A stretch of DNA of 64,000 bases from Desulfonema magnum (lineage in GTDB: Bacteria > Desulfobacterota > Desulfobacteria > Desulfobacterales > 4be13): contig NZ_CP061800.1 in the NCBI RefSeq assembly GCF_017377395.1, positions 7,089,633 to 7,153,632 of the forward strand, in the 5' to 3' direction. Below the pieces are notes generated by a model. It was not told where the DNA came from. It saw only the letters and a list, made by a program, of their open reading frames with translations, and searched no databases. Position numbers and translations under genes: made by a program. This document shows positions 18,523-28,204 of this stretch, piece after piece. How positions within the stretch are numbered: the first letter of the stretch is position 1; every line of letters starts with the position of its first letter.

Positions 18523-18729
18523 ACAATAAAAAAATGATGTGTTGCTATTCTGAAGTCACCATCTTCTTCTGGCAGTCTCAGAAGTTTTTCAGTCGCACCA
18601 CCAATGAAAGCCCGGTCATTTTTGTTTGTTATTATTCCTGTCTCTTTCGGAGCCGGTTTTGGGGGGGTTGGGGTCGGTTTTTGAGGTTCAGTTTTTTGAG
18701 ATGTTTTTTGAGGAAGCCATAACTATACT
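18523..18729 (-). pseudogene. Pro/Lys-rich gene fragment cut by the element at 18208-18516
   Basis: A minus-strand frame without a start codon reads QKTEPQKPTPTPPKPAPKE, then NDRAFIGGATEKLLRLPEED, and continues to the element boundary. A proline-rich linker followed by a compact segment looks like genuine protein sequence, and no frame of this quality exists on the other strand. I do not recognise the family. Confidence 0.35.
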
Positions 18730-18923
18730 ATTGTTATTTCAGAATAAAAATTATATGTTTCGACAGTCGCAAGTTCTCGTAACGTATTGAAATCATTCTC
18801 ATCAATATTTCCTGAACCCAATTGGGGCAGTCAATGATTTCAAGATGTTGCAGATTTATTTTCAACTTTTTACTTTCAACTTTTCACTGTCGGGATATGT
18901 CTGAGCAGCTGAAATTTCTTTGT

Positions 18924-19847
18924 TTACTTTGAAAGCATTTTGCTATCATAAGCAGCCGCCAGAGGCAAATTCACCTGCTTTAACAGCCTCATCCGATGTG
19001 TTCTTAATATGCTGTCATCCGGTCTGGTGTCAATCAGACGGGAAAGATTGTCAATGGCATCATACCAGTATCCTTTTTCAGCATATACAGTATATAATTT
19101 ATTTTTCGGCGTACTGCTCAGACGCTCTGATAATTCATCCGAAGGCGCAAGATATCTGATGGTGGCGCTTCCCAAGAAGTCAGCGGACCGTTCCTCCGGA
19201 TCGGGGACAATGGCTAAAAACCATTCATACTCAACATCCGCTTTAAGTGTGATATTATAATCCGCAAGACTGATCTGATATACCCCCTCGTTGGTCGGTC
19301 CGTCAATATATGTTTCTAACACAGGCTCTTCAACTCTGGTTTCGTTCAGGGTAAATTCGATCTTGCCCGGCCAGGAATCAGAAATATACCATCGTAATGT
19401 CGGCTGACGATCAGATGTAAAACCAGTATGCTCAGATGCAAATGGGGACATTCGTGCTGGTATGGGAACCGATATTATCTCTGTTTCGGCTCCCCGGGTC
19501 AGTCCGCGACTCAGTCCGCGACTCAGTCCGCGGGTCAGTCCGCGACTCAGTCCGCGACTCAGTCCGCGGGTCAGTCCGCGACTCAGTCCGCGGGTCAGTC
19601 CGCGACTCAGTCCGCGACTCAGTCCGCGAGTCGTGCCACGACTTTCACCACCTTCTCTTCTTCTTATTTCCGCGTTTTTTGTCGGAAGCTTGTAAATCGG
19701 AGCATTCTCTACAGAAATACTTTGCCGTTCCTGTTGGTTCGTAGCAACTACCGAAGATGGCAGACAGATTGTAAATAAAAAACATGAAGCCAAAATCATT
19801 GTTACAAAGGTTACGCTACGGTTCTTTGAAAAAAAATTAAATTCCAT
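18924..19847 (-). CDS. DUF928 family secreted protein with an RGLS/RGLT repeat
   Basis: A 307-residue protein with a signal peptide (residues 1-36, hydrophobic MILASCFLFTICLPSSVVA). A low-complexity stretch of about twelve four-residue repeats (RGLS or RGLT) follows, and then a DUF928 domain recognisable from ASEHTGFTSDRQPTLRWYIS and FTLNETRVEEPVL. The C-terminal part, YAEKGYWYDAIDNLSRLI, is a TPR-like helix pair typical of the family. DUF928 proteins are mostly cyanobacterial; their function is unknown, and they are predicted to be periplasmic. A GGAGGGGG ribosome binding site precedes the ATG. The four-residue repeat comes from a 12-bp tandem repeat and could vary in length without changing the frame. 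Confidence 0.85.
   Translation of the reverse strand: MEFNFFSKNRSVTFVTMILASCFLFTICLPSSVVATNQQERQSISVENAPIYKLPTKNAEIRRREGGESRGTTRGLSRGLSRGLTRGLSRGLTRGLSRGLSRGLTRGLSRGLSRGLTRGAETEIISVPIPARMSPFASEHTGFTSDRQPTLRWYISDSWPGKIEFTLNETRVEEPVLETYIDGPTNEGVYQISLADYNITLKADVEYEWFLAIVPDPEERSADFLGSATIRYLAPSDELSERLSSTPKNKLYTVYAEKGYWYDAIDNLSRLIDTRPDDSILRTHRMRLLKQVNLPLAAAYDSKMLSK
19497..19628. repeat. 12-bp minisatellite in the DUF928 gene
   Basis: Eleven units of GACTCAGTCCGC or GGGTCAGTCCGC encode the RGLS/RGLT repeats. The two variants alternate in a pattern of two to one. Unit length is a multiple of three. Confidence 0.95.
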
Positions 19848-20209
19848 AACCCCCTCCTTTTTTTAATAAGTTGGAATAAAAAGTCTGAGATATATCGCAA
19901 AAACTGCATTTATTTCATTACCTATTTTAACAAATTATATTATATTATATTTTATATATACACCTGATTTCTTAAAAACTTCCAAAATTATTGTTTGTAA
20001 ACGTTCCGGAAGTCGTAATATCAATATAACATATTAAATAAAAAGAAAAAAATAAAAACAAAGAAGAATAAGCCTGTGGGGATTTGGTTGGCAAAGATCA
20101 GATCATTTTCGATAGGCCATTTATTGAAGTCGCTTATTTCAGACGGCAGGCAGAATATTTCCCAATATTTCCGAAAAACTTTGATTATGGCAGGATGACT
20201 TCAGGACTC
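19848..20209. other. AT-rich intergenic stretch
   Basis: I see no gene, repeat family or clear promoter between the DUF928 start and the oleB stop. Runs of A and T dominate 19900-20065. Confidence 0.5.
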
Positions 20210-21097
20210 TCAGTTTTTCTTCAGGAAAGCCTTAACAAGATGTATAATCTCATCCGCGGCATCCTCAAGAACATAATGGCCTGCGTCTGAGAATGTATGG
20301 ACTTCCGCATGAGGAAACCGGCGCTGCCACTCTGCAAGATAGTCAGCGTCGAAAACAAAATCATGTTTTCCCCAGCATATGAGCATGGGAATGTTTGCGA
20401 GTTTATGCAGATTTTCATCCACAGACCTTACCAGCTTGTAACTCACATCCTTTTTATTTACGGGAATATCCTGAACAAATTTAAGCGTTGCAATCCTGTT
20501 TTTCCAAGAGTTGTAAGGCAATATCAGACCTGCTTTGACATCTCTGGGCAGTCCTTTGCAGGATGCCATAAACAATGCCCCATATGCAAAAAGATTAAAC
20601 CCAAGCACCCCCAGTATTGCAAAAAGCTTCAAATTTCGGATAAGCCACAACCTTGCGGGAAGTCTTTTTCTCCCGGGCGGAAGAAAAGCGGCTGTGTTCA
20701 TTATGATGATGCGGCTGATTCTTTCCGGATACCTCAGCGCATAAGCCATACCGATCATCCCCCCCCAGTCGTGGACAATCAGGTTGATTTTTTCTTTTAA
20801 ATCAAGGTGGTCTAAAAGACTTTCAATATCATCCACACGGTTTTTCAGCTTGTAATCGTATTTTCCGACATCCGGCTTATCAGAAAAGCCGCATCCGATA
20901 TGATCCGGTACAACAGTCCGAAATTGAGGTGAAAGTTTCTTTACCAGATTCCGAAAATAGAAAGACCATGTAGGATTCCCGTGAATCATCACCACCGGGT
21001 CTCCGGTGCCTTCATCCAGAAAATGATATTCAAAACCGTTTAAATCCATGAAATGGGATTTAAACGGATAAATACGGCGAAAAGCAAAAATATCCAT
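20210..21097 (-). CDS. oleB: OleB, alpha/beta-hydrolase beta-lactone decarboxylase
   Basis: A 295-residue alpha/beta-hydrolase of the haloalkane dehalogenase-like group. The nucleophile Asp110 lies in LIVHDWGG, the oxyanion region in VVMIHGNPTWSF, and the catalytic His in DAGHYVLEDA near the C-terminus. OleB enzymes decarboxylate the cis-beta-lactone made by OleC to a long-chain cis-alkene. Haloalkane dehalogenase is the alternative on sequence alone, but the position one gene from oleA and the presence of oleC and oleD nearby decide for OleB. It lies downstream of oleA, separated by a 350-bp heptamer array. There is no clear ribosome binding site before the ATG. Confidence 0.88.
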   Translation of the reverse strand: MDIFAFRRIYPFKSHFMDLNGFEYHFLDEGTGDPVVMIHGNPTWSFYFRNLVKKLSPQFRTVVPDHIGCGFSDKPDVGKYDYKLKNRVDDIESLLDHLDLKEKINLIVHDWGGMIGMAYALRYPERISRIIIMNTAAFLPPGRKRLPARLWLIRNLKLFAILGVLGFNLFAYGALFMASCKGLPRDVKAGLILPYNSWKNRIATLKFVQDIPVNKKDVSYKLVRSVDENLHKLANIPMLICWGKHDFVFDADYLAEWQRRFPHAEVHTFSDAGHYVLEDAADEIIHLVKAFLKKN

Positions 21098-21112
21098 TAG
21101 AAATCAGAAAAG

Positions 21113-21464
21113 TTTCGAGTTTCAAGTTTCAAGTTTCAAGTTTCAAGTTTCGAGTTTCAAGTTTCGAGTTTCAAGTTTCAAGTTTCAAGTTTCAAGTTTC
21201 GAGTTTCAAGTTTCAAGTTTCAAGTTTCGAGTTTCAAGTTTCAAATTTCAAGTTCCGAGTTTCAAGTTCCGAGTTTCAAGTTTCAAGTTTCGAGTTTCAA
21301 ATTTCAAGTTCCGAGTTTCAAGTTTCAAGTTTCAAGTTCCGAGTTTCGAGTTTCAAGTTTCAAGTTCCGAGTTTCAAGTTTCAAGTTCCGAGTTTCAAGT
21401 TTCAAGTTTCGAGTTTCAAGTTCCGAGTTTCAAGTTTCAAGTTTCAAGTTTCAAGCCTCAAGCT
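21113..21464. repeat. long TTTCAAG heptamer array between oleA and oleB
   Basis: About 50 tandem 7-bp units (TTTCAAG with variants TTTCGAG and TTCCGAG) fill the whole gap from the oleA stop to 16 bases before oleB. In the transcript they read CUUGAAA, the same sense as in the oleC-oleD gap. The longest array in the window. Confidence 0.97.
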
Positions 21465-22503
21465 ACCATCTTACACCCAGCATCATACAGTTCAGGCCGC
21501 TGCCGATGCCAAAAAATCCGACCAGATCGTTTTTTGCAAGAAATTCACGTTCAGATGCAATGGCTGCCGTGATGGGAAGGGAGACAGTTCCGATATTTCC
21601 AAGATACTGGAATGTTGTAAAATCTTTTTCTTTTGGGATACCCACGGACTCAAGTATGGTTTTCTGATGGGCTGCTCCCACCTGGTGGCAGATAACTTTA
21701 TCTGGCTTATCATCCGGTAATGAGAATTCTTTTTTAAATGCCCTGAATGTTTCTGTTCCAAGGGCCACACCATTTTGAAGCACACCAATGGAATCAGTTT
21801 GCATGACTTCAATGCCCTCAGCCGTTCTTCCCGCATCAGGCCCCCACATACAGAGTTTATGATGTTCTGCCGCACTCCTTGCAATACCGCCCATAAGCTG
21901 ATGGCCCTGGCTGGAAACTGAGGCATCTGTCAGAAGGACCGCCACAGCCCCGGACCCGCCGGTCATGGTTGCAATGGTTTTTTTGAACAACTCCATGTCA
22001 GGATGCTTAAGGAGCCGCTCAATGGTGATATCAACGATCTGGCGCGAAGATTCACAGGAAACCACAAGACCGGCCCTGATCTGTCCGAGTTCAATGGCAT
22101 TTGCGATATGGACCATTCCGTTTAAAATTCCCAGACAGGCATTTGAAATATCATAAACCTGAGTTTCAGGCACAAGTCCCAGTCCGTGCGACACGGCACA
22201 GGCAGTCGCAGGCTCCAAATTATCCCTGCAAACACCTCCGTAGATCAGCATACCAATATCCTGAACTGAAATATCTGAGGCTTCTATGGCTTTTTGACCT
22301 GCTGCCACTGCCCCCTCATACATTTTATAACCCGGATCCCAGAATCTGCGTTCATATATTCCGGTGATTGCTTCCAGTTGCCCTTTTTGCAGATGGAGTT
22401 TTTTATAAAGCGGTTCAAGACGCTCTTCAAGGTCTTCTGATGTGACAACATTGGGCGGAAGTTCATAGCCAAATGCGTTTATATAAACTTTTGAGTAATT
22501 CAT
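21463..22503 (-). CDS. oleA: OleA, thiolase-fold acyl-CoA condensing enzyme
   Basis: A 346-residue thiolase-superfamily enzyme related to beta-ketoacyl-ACP synthase III. It performs head-to-head Claisen condensation of two fatty acyl-CoAs, the first step to long-chain olefins. The nucleophile is Cys123 in DISNACLGILNGMV. The His and Asn regions appear in ICHQVGAAHQ and FQYLGNIGTVSLP, and the C-terminal glycine-rich GFFGIGSGLNCMMLG is typical. The start has no strong ribosome binding site. It is the first gene of the leftward oleA-oleB pair and faces oleC-oleD. Confidence 0.9.
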   Translation of the reverse strand: MNYSKVYINAFGYELPPNVVTSEDLEERLEPLYKKLHLQKGQLEAITGIYERRFWDPGYKMYEGAVAAGQKAIEASDISVQDIGMLIYGGVCRDNLEPATACAVSHGLGLVPETQVYDISNACLGILNGMVHIANAIELGQIRAGLVVSCESSRQIVDITIERLLKHPDMELFKKTIATMTGGSGAVAVLLTDASVSSQGHQLMGGIARSAAEHHKLCMWGPDAGRTAEGIEVMQTDSIGVLQNGVALGTETFRAFKKEFSLPDDKPDKVICHQVGAAHQKTILESVGIPKEKDFTTFQYLGNIGTVSLPITAAIASEREFLAKNDLVGFFGIGSGLNCMMLGVRW

Positions 22504-22579
22504 ATGACGTAATATGACAGGATGTATTTTATATTTTAAATAGTCATATCAAAAAGATACATCCGTTATTCTTCAAACA

Positions 22580-22621
22580 GAAAAACAAAAACCCCTTATC
22601 TCAGTAAAGAGAAAAGGGGTT
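22580..22621 (-). terminator. tmRNA terminator
   Basis: Read on the minus strand, an 8-bp stem (AACCCCTT and AAGGGGTT) is followed by TTTTTGTTTTT, a standard intrinsic terminator 18 bases after the tmRNA 3' end. Confidence 0.9.
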
Positions 22622-22638
22622 AAAGGTTTGATTTATTA

Positions 22639-22991
22639 TGGTGGAGGCGGCGGGAGTCGAACCCGCGTCCGGAAACATTCCACAATGGCATCTACATACT
22701 TAGCCCGAATTCTAAGATTCGCTTATGCAGGTCTCCTCCAGGCACGATACCTGATAAGCTATCCCGCAAAATTTTCACTTGTGCTGATGCAGGACTGTCA
22801 GAACAAGCTATCCTGCAAGTCGACGCCCTTGTCGAATCCGCAGGCTGGAAACGACAGGACGCTAGCCTTAAGCGGCTAGAGCGTATTCATAATCATCTGC
22901 GATTATGTTAATTCCCCCCGTTTTTACGAGCCGGAAGGAACTCGGTATGCAACCAAAGCTTCTTTGCCCCCGTCGAAGCCGTTTCGCCCCC
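22639..22991 (-). ncRNA. ssrA: transfer-messenger RNA (tmRNA)
   Basis: A one-piece tmRNA of 353 nt. The 5' end reads GGGGGCGAAACGGCTTCGAC and pairs with the 3' acceptor part ending CGCCTCCACCA, with a normal T arm (GGTTCGACTCC). The open frame gives the tag ADDYEYALAA, followed by TAA in a stem. CCA is encoded. It rescues stalled ribosomes together with SmpB and marks the nascent chains for proteolysis. The tag, ending ALAA, has the usual protease signal. A promoter and a terminator are visible on either side. Confidence 0.97.
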
Positions 22992-23041
22992 TTTAAAAAA
23001 AAGATAAACTCAATGAAAAAGAACACATTTTGTATGACATA

Positions 23042-23070
23042 AAAATAAGTAATTTTTATTAAGTTGTCAA
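23042..23070 (-). promoter_or_regulatory. ssrA: likely sigma-70 promoter of the tmRNA gene
   Basis: TTGACA, a 17-base spacer and TATTTT lie on the minus strand 50-80 bases upstream of the mature 5' end, leaving a short leader for RNase P to remove. Confidence 0.6.
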
Positions 23071-23261
23071 GCTTTTCCTCAGAAAAAAATAAGCCCCGCC
23101 TTTTAACTGAAAAATTTGCTTTGACATCAAATCCTCAGTGTTTATTTTTCAAATAAGCGACAACATACTCTCTATCATCTCGAATTTCTTATTTTTTTTG
23201 TATAATGGCAAATCCCAAGATAAACATCAAAACAAAAAAAGGAGAAAAAACATTGATTTGT

Positions 23262-23550
23262 TTGGGTGTGTCCCACCTTTTACATATCCGAAAAAATCAG
23301 CCACAAAGACACAAAGGAACCACGGAGAGACTTCGTGAAACTTTGTGTCTTCGTGCCTTCGTGGCAAAAAAAACGGCCGGTTCCGCTTTTCACATATCCG
23401 AAAAAATCAGCCGCAAAGACACAGAGACACAAAAGAATCACAGAGAGACTTCGTGAAACTTTGTGTCTTCGTGCCTTCGTGGCAAAAAAAACGGATGTGT
23501 CCCGCCTTTCACACATAAAACCTGTTCTTGTGTAAAAGGTGGGACATACC
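23262..23550. repeat. dispersed composite repeat, two copies
   Basis: Two copies of the CACAAAG...CGTGCCTTCGTGGCAAAAAA composite, in inverted orientation relative to those at 8660-8960. Open frames here are repeat translations. The gap 23071-23676 holds no gene. Confidence 0.8.
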
Positions 23551-23627
23551 CGTTTATACCCGAAATAATTACGAACCATGTCCATTCAGTCATAAAAACA
23601 CATAAAAAAATAAAAGTTTCAGAGTGT

Positions 23628-23657
23628 CACTAACACCTGACACCTGACACCTAACAC
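23628..23657. repeat. short heptamer array before clpB
   Basis: Four units of the type ACACCTG/ACACCTA end 19 bases before the clpB start. Confidence 0.8.
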
Positions 23658-23676
23658 GATCATAATACAGGAGGCA

Positions 23677-26262
23677 ATGATGCGTTTTGACAAATTTACC
23701 ATAAAATCACAGGAGCTTATCCAAAATGCCCAGGCCTCGGCCTCACAGCATAACAACCAGCAGATTGAGCCGGAGCATTTTCTCGGAGCCATGCTGGATG
23801 AGCCGGAAGGCATTGCCGGGGCCATGCTCCGTAAACTCGGTGTTTCCCCCAAAGGTGTGGCCCAGGACACGGCCATAGCCATTGACAAATTACCAAAAGT
23901 GAGCGGGGCAGGGGATAATTATCTTTCCAGCAGAGGCAAAAATGTTTTGGACGCGGCGTTTGCCGAAGCTGCAAAGATGAAAGATGAATATGTCAGCACC
24001 GAACATATTTTTCTGGCGATTTCAGATGAAAAAGAAGGGGAGGCTGCAAAAATTCTCAGACGCTACGGCGTGACACGGGAATCCATTTTAAAGGTCCTTA
24101 TGGACATTCGCGGATGCCAGCGCATCACCGACCCCAACCCCGAAGAAAAATATCAGGCACTTGACAAATTCAGCCGTGATCTCACCGATCTTGCTCGTCT
24201 GGGCAAGCTTGATCCGGTCATCGGCCGGGATGATGAAATCCGGCGTATTGTCCAAGTGCTTTCCAGAAGAACCAAAAACAATCCTGTTCTTATCGGAGAG
24301 CCCGGAGTGGGAAAAACCGCCATTGTTGAGGGGCTTGCCCAGCGCATTATTGAGGGGGATGTCTCTGAGACCCTGAAAAACAGGCGTCTGGTTGCCCTTG
24401 ATATGGGTGCGCTGATCGCGGGCGCAAAATATCGGGGAGAATTTGAAGACCGCCTGAAAGCGGTTTTAAAAGAAGTGGAGCGTGCCGAAGGGGAAGTCAT
24501 TCTTTTTATTGATGAATTACACACTCTCGTCGGCGCGGGGGCAAGCGAGGGGGCAATGGACGCCTCCAACATGCTGAAGCCGGCCCTTGCCAGGGGAACC
24601 CTTCGCTGTGTGGGTGCGACAACGTTAAACGAGTATCGCAAATACATTGAAAAAGACGCGGCCCTTGAAAGGCGATTTCAGCCGGTTCTGGTCCGTGAGC
24701 CTACTGTGGAGGATACCATCTCCATTCTCCGGGGGCTGAAAGAAAAATACGAAGTTCATCATGGGGTGAAAATTAAGGATTCGGCTATTGTTGCGGCTGC
24801 GACCCTTTCCAACCGCTACATTTCAGACCGGTTCCTTCCTGACAAAGCCATTGATCTCATAGATGAATGCGCGTCCAAGCTCAGGATTGAAATTGACAGC
24901 ATGCCTGTGGAAATTGACGAAGTTCAGCGAAAAATCACCCAGGGTGAAATTGAACGGGAAGCCTTGAAGAAAGAGTCTGATCCCGCGTCAAAAGAGCGTC
25001 TTGAAAAGCTTGAACAGGACATGGGGGCCATGAAGGATGAGCTTCTGAAAATGAAGGCCAGGTGGCAGAATGAAAAAGATATGATTGAAAACATCCGGCG
25101 GATTAAGGAAGAGCTTGAGCAGATTGGCATTGAAGAACAGCAGGCTGAAAGGGAAGGGAATTACGGAAGAGCAGCCGAACTGAAATACGGAAAGGTCATG
25201 GAACTGAACAAGCGTCTGGATGAGGCCAACAGAAACCTTGCCGAACTTCAGGAAACCAGCAAGATGCTCAAGGAAGAAGTGGATAATGAAGACATCGCCG
25301 AAGTCATATCCAGGTGGACGGGAATTCCGGTGAGCAAAATGCTTGAAGGGGAAAGAGAAAAACTGGTTTATATGGAAGACCGTCTCGGGGAAAGGGTTAT
25401 CGGACAGAATGAGGCAATTGTGGCCGTGTCCAATGCTGTCCGCCGGGCGCGTTCCGGCCTGCAGGATCCAAACCGTCCCATTGGCTCTTTTATTTTCATG
25501 GGACCTACGGGCGTGGGAAAGACAGAGCTTGCCAAGGCCCTGGCTGAATTTATTTTTGACAGTGATCAGGCAATGGTCAGGGTGGATATGTCAGAATATA
25601 TGGAAAAACATTCTGTGGCACGGCTTATTGGCGCGCCCCCGGGTTACGTGGGATATGAAGAAGGGGGATATCTGACAGAGGCGGTGCGGCGCCGGCCTTA
25701 TTCCGTAGTTTTGTTTGATGAGATCGAAAAAGCCCATCCCGAAGTCTTTAATGTGCTGCTTCAGATTCTGGATGACGGACGCATGACCGACGGGCATGGA
25801 CGAACCGTTGATTTTAAGAATACCATTATTATTATGACATCCAATGTGGGCAGCCAATGGATACAGGAACTCGGGGCATCCGCGCGTGAGGAGATGATAA
25901 AAAGGGTGACAGACGCTCTCCGGGCAAGTTTCAAGCCCGAATTCCTGAACCGGATAGATGAGACGATTATTTTTGAAAATCTTACCCAGGATCAGATCGG
26001 TGCCATCGTTGAAATTCAGATGAAGCGGCTCCGGAAGAGACTTGATGAAATGAAGATTGACCTTGTTCTTTCAGATGGGGCAACGTGTTTGCTTTCGGAA
26101 AAAGGATATGATCAGATATACGGCGCACGTCCTTTAAAACGCGCCATTCAGAAATATATTGAAAATCCGCTGTCTATGGAAATTCTCAAGGGAAATATTG
26201 CAGAAGGAGCGACCATAAGAGCCGATGCTGAGGGAGATGAAATTGTTTTTAAATGCGAATGA
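23677..26262 (+). CDS. clpB: ClpB disaggregase
   Basis: An 861-residue Hsp100 chaperone that, with DnaK, pulls proteins out of aggregates through a hexameric pore. It has a Clp_N domain (about 1-145) and a first AAA+ domain with Walker [14 protein letters not shown] and the pore loop GAKYRGEFE. The long coiled-coil middle domain (about 410-530) marks ClpB rather than ClpA or ClpC. A second AAA+ domain has [16 protein letters not shown] and the pore loop GYVGYEEGG. Length is standard. GGAGG lies just before the first of two adjacent ATG codons. No heat-shock promoter consensus or CIRCE element is obvious upstream. Confidence 0.97.
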   Translation: MMRFDKFTIKSQELIQNAQASASQHNNQQIEPEHFLGAMLDEPEGIAGAMLRKLGVSPKGVAQDTAIAIDKLPKVSGAGDNYLSSRGKNVLDAAFAEAAKMKDEYVSTEHIFLAISDEKEGEAAKILRRYGVTRESILKVLMDIRGCQRITDPNPEEKYQALDKFSRDLTDLARLGKLDPVIGRDDEIRRIVQVLSRRTKNNPVLIGEPGVGKTAIVEGLAQRIIEGDVSETLKNRRLVALDMGALIAGAKYRGEFEDRLKAVLKEVERAEGEVILFIDELHTLVGAGASEGAMDASNMLKPALARGTLRCVGATTLNEYRKYIEKDAALERRFQPVLVREPTVEDTISILRGLKEKYEVHHGVKIKDSAIVAAATLSNRYISDRFLPDKAIDLIDECASKLRIEIDSMPVEIDEVQRKITQGEIEREALKKESDPASKERLEKLEQDMGAMKDELLKMKARWQNEKDMIENIRRIKEELEQIGIEEQQAEREGNYGRAAELKYGKVMELNKRLDEANRNLAELQETSKMLKEEVDNEDIAEVISRWTGIPVSKMLEGEREKLVYMEDRLGERVIGQNEAIVAVSNAVRRARSGLQDPNRPIGSFIFMGPTGVGKTELAKALAEFIFDSDQAMVRVDMSEYMEKHSVARLIGAPPGYVGYEEGGYLTEAVRRRPYSVVLFDEIEKAHPEVFNVLLQILDDGRMTDGHGRTVDFKNTIIIMTSNVGSQWIQELGASAREEMIKRVTDALRASFKPEFLNRIDETIIFENLTQDQIGAIVEIQMKRLRKRLDEMKIDLVLSDGATCLLSEKGYDQIYGARPLKRAIQKYIENPLSMEILKGNIAEGATIRADAEGDEIVFKCE

Positions 26263-26456
26263 TTAGTACCTGACCCAGTTCCGGAGTGCAAAAATTAAGC
26301 GTAGCGATTTTTTGCACCGGATATTTGAAGAATTCCGGCAGGATGCAAAAAACCGCTCCGCTTAATTTTTCAGGATGCAAAAAACCGCTCCGCTTAATTT
26401 TTGCACTCCGGATGATGGATAAGATGAGACCTGCGAGGTGAGTTCAATGGTCCCTT
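26263..26456. repeat. dispersed hairpin repeat (GGAGTGCAAAAATTAAGC type)
   Basis: Three partial copies of GCAAAAAACCGCTCCGCTTA and its inverse CCGGAGTGCAAAAATTAAGC can fold into hairpins between the convergent clpB and Uma2 genes. The same motif forms the spacers of the array at 44754. Confidence 0.85.
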
Positions 26457-27212
26457 TCATTTCCCGTCGTCAGTCAGACCTTGTTTTGCCAACATCTCGC
26501 GCAGACGTTTAAGCTCGGCTTCGGCAGCTTCGGCACGCTGTGTTTCCGCTTCAGTCGAGGTCGGAAGCAACTGCCCTTCATCCGTGTAAAAGCGTAGCCA
26601 GAGCGTGTCAAGACGCTGATGCTCGCCCTCCCATGTTCCGAGCCATACACTGAGTTCCTTGCTCCGTAATCTTCCCCGGTCATCAGGTGTCAGTTCAACA
26701 TATCCGCTCGGGGTCAGTTTCCAGCCATACAGCCGGTCTTCATCGGGATCATAACAGAAATATTCCCGGGTGCGAAAGATGCGCTCGTACAGGTTCTTTT
26801 TGAGTCCGAGGTCCGTTTTTATTGTTGACGCTGAAGCCAATTCCACGATCACATCGGGATATTGTCCGCCTTCTTCCCACAACACCCAGGCATCACGCTT
26901 ACGGGTTCCGTCCGTATCTTTTACAACGAAAAAATCCGGTCCGCGGTAATCACGGTTTCTGACCTGTTGTACGCTGAAATAGATAAACATATTTCCGCCG
27001 ACAAAATAATTCTGACGGTCACGCCACAACTGGTGAACCAGGTCGATCAGAAGATTCATTTGGATGCGATGCCAGTTTGTTTCCAATGGAATACCATCCT
27101 CCGTAGGCAGATCAAGCTCCTCAAGTCTTTTCAGAGCAGCTTCGATTCCGGTCTGCTCGCTGTGGCCGGAGATATCATCTTCATAAACTGCCGCGTGCTG
27201 AAGAGCCGACAT
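26457..27212 (-). CDS. Uma2 family (DUF820) putative endonuclease
   Basis: A 251-residue protein of the Uma2 superfamily, a PD-(D/E)XK-like fold. The core shows YRGPDFFVV and then YPDVIVELASAST, corresponding to the metal-binding D and E-x-(K/S) positions. A short coiled coil rich in Ala and Glu (AETQRAEAAEAELKRLREML) ends the protein, as in many members. The family is hugely expanded in cyanobacteria and some filamentous bacteria; a nuclease role is predicted but cellular function is unknown. The ATG follows AGGAGG. It stands alone, flanked by repeats. Confidence 0.88.
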   Translation of the reverse strand: MSALQHAAVYEDDISGHSEQTGIEAALKRLEELDLPTEDGIPLETNWHRIQMNLLIDLVHQLWRDRQNYFVGGNMFIYFSVQQVRNRDYRGPDFFVVKDTDGTRKRDAWVLWEEGGQYPDVIVELASASTIKTDLGLKKNLYERIFRTREYFCYDPDEDRLYGWKLTPSGYVELTPDDRGRLRSKELSVWLGTWEGEHQRLDTLWLRFYTDEGQLLPTSTEAETQRAEAAEAELKRLREMLAKQGLTDDGK

Positions 27213-27387
27213 AAGACCTCCTTGTTTTAATTTTAAAGAATAAATATTGCATTTACCATATTGGAAATATAATAAAAATAGGAGGATGTGTCAAGTCTGT
27301 TTCCAAGGATCGTTTTTTTGCCTGCCTCTGAATCATTCAGATTCAGAACTCGGCAGCAGGAGAACCGACTGGCAATTTATTGGTGGA

Positions 27388-28134
27388 TCAGGCTTTTTTC
27401 ACAAAAATGATAAATTCTTTGTTCCCCTTGGGCCCGAGTATCGGAGAGGGGATGACAGATTTGCAGGAAAGGCCCACGTCGGTAAAGAAATCCCAAAGCG
27501 AACGGATGACCTCATCATGCAGCGAGGTGTCACGTACCACGCCGCCTTTTCCTACTTTGCCCTTTCCCACTTCAAACTGAGGCTTGATCAGAGCGAGAAT
27601 TTCTGCCTCCGGTGTCATAAATTTGAGAACCGCGGGAACAACAATTTTAAGCGAAATAAAGGAAGTATCTATGGTAACAAGATCAGCAGGCCCGGGAAGG
27701 GTTTCAGCAGGCATATAGCGGATGTTTGTCCGTTCGATAACAACAACCCGCGGATCCTGCCTCAGTTTCCATGCCAGTTGCCCATATCCCACATCCACGG
27801 CAAATACGCGCTCCGCGCCATGCTGAAGCAGACAATCTGTAAAACCGCCTGTGGACGCGCCCACATCAAGACAGACAAGCCCGTTTACCTTTATATCAAA
27901 CGCGTGCAGGGCCGCTTCAAGTTTAAGACCGCCTCTGCTGACATAAGGAATATCCTCTCCCTTAATCGTTATCGCACCATCTCCCGAAACCAGCGACCCG
28001 GGCTTATCCACTGGCTGATGATTTACCAGAACCTTCCCTGCCATGATCAACGCTTTGGCCCGTTGTCGGCTTTGCGCCAGTCCTTTTTCCACGATGACCA
28101 GATCAAGCCTTTTTTTCTTTGGGTGAGTTGTCAT
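27388..28134 (-). CDS. tlyA: TlyA-type 2'-O-ribose rRNA methyltransferase
   Basis: An S4-domain plus FtsJ-type SAM methyltransferase. The S4 RNA-binding domain starts with KKRLDLVIVEKGLAQSRQRAKALIMAGKVLVN. The SAM-binding motif is CLDVGASTGGFTDCLLQ, followed by VFAVDVGYGQL. TlyA proteins methylate cytidines of 16S and/or 23S rRNA. The open frame begins 26 codons upstream at 28212, but that extension (TKSQITNHESQITNHKSQ) is translation of a GTGATTT heptamer array. I therefore place the start at 28134; neither position has a good ribosome binding site. It is the last gene of the operon xseA-xseB-ispA-dxs-tlyA, a common arrangement. Confidence 0.9.
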   Translation of the reverse strand: MTTHPKKKRLDLVIVEKGLAQSRQRAKALIMAGKVLVNHQPVDKPGSLVSGDGAITIKGEDIPYVSRGGLKLEAALHAFDIKVNGLVCLDVGASTGGFTDCLLQHGAERVFAVDVGYGQLAWKLRQDPRVVVIERTNIRYMPAETLPGPADLVTIDTSFISLKIVVPAVLKFMTPEAEILALIKPQFEVGKGKVGKGGVVRDTSLHDEVIRSLWDFFTDVGLSCKSVIPSPILGPKGNKEFIIFVKKA

Positions 28135-28204
28135 TTGTGATTTGTGATTTGTGATTTGTGATTTGTGATTCGTGATTTGTGATTCGTGATTTGTGATTTG
28201 TGAC
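28134..28204. repeat. TGTGATT heptamer array at the 5' end of tlyA
   Basis: Ten units of TGTGATT (some CGTGATT) lie between dxs and tlyA and are open in the tlyA frame. A different heptamer, CTCACTT, appears in four units at 28262-28292 over the dxs stop codon. Confidence 0.93.

Noticed and set aside
18504-18722. 72-residue plus-strand frame
   Set aside because: Low-complexity Phe/Arg-rich translation with no start signal; the opposite strand gives the more protein-like Pro/Lys-rich reading.
27247-28140. Plus-strand 297-residue frame opposite tlyA
   Set aside because: It is the antisense shadow of a well-supported methyltransferase gene and shows no protein-like motif.
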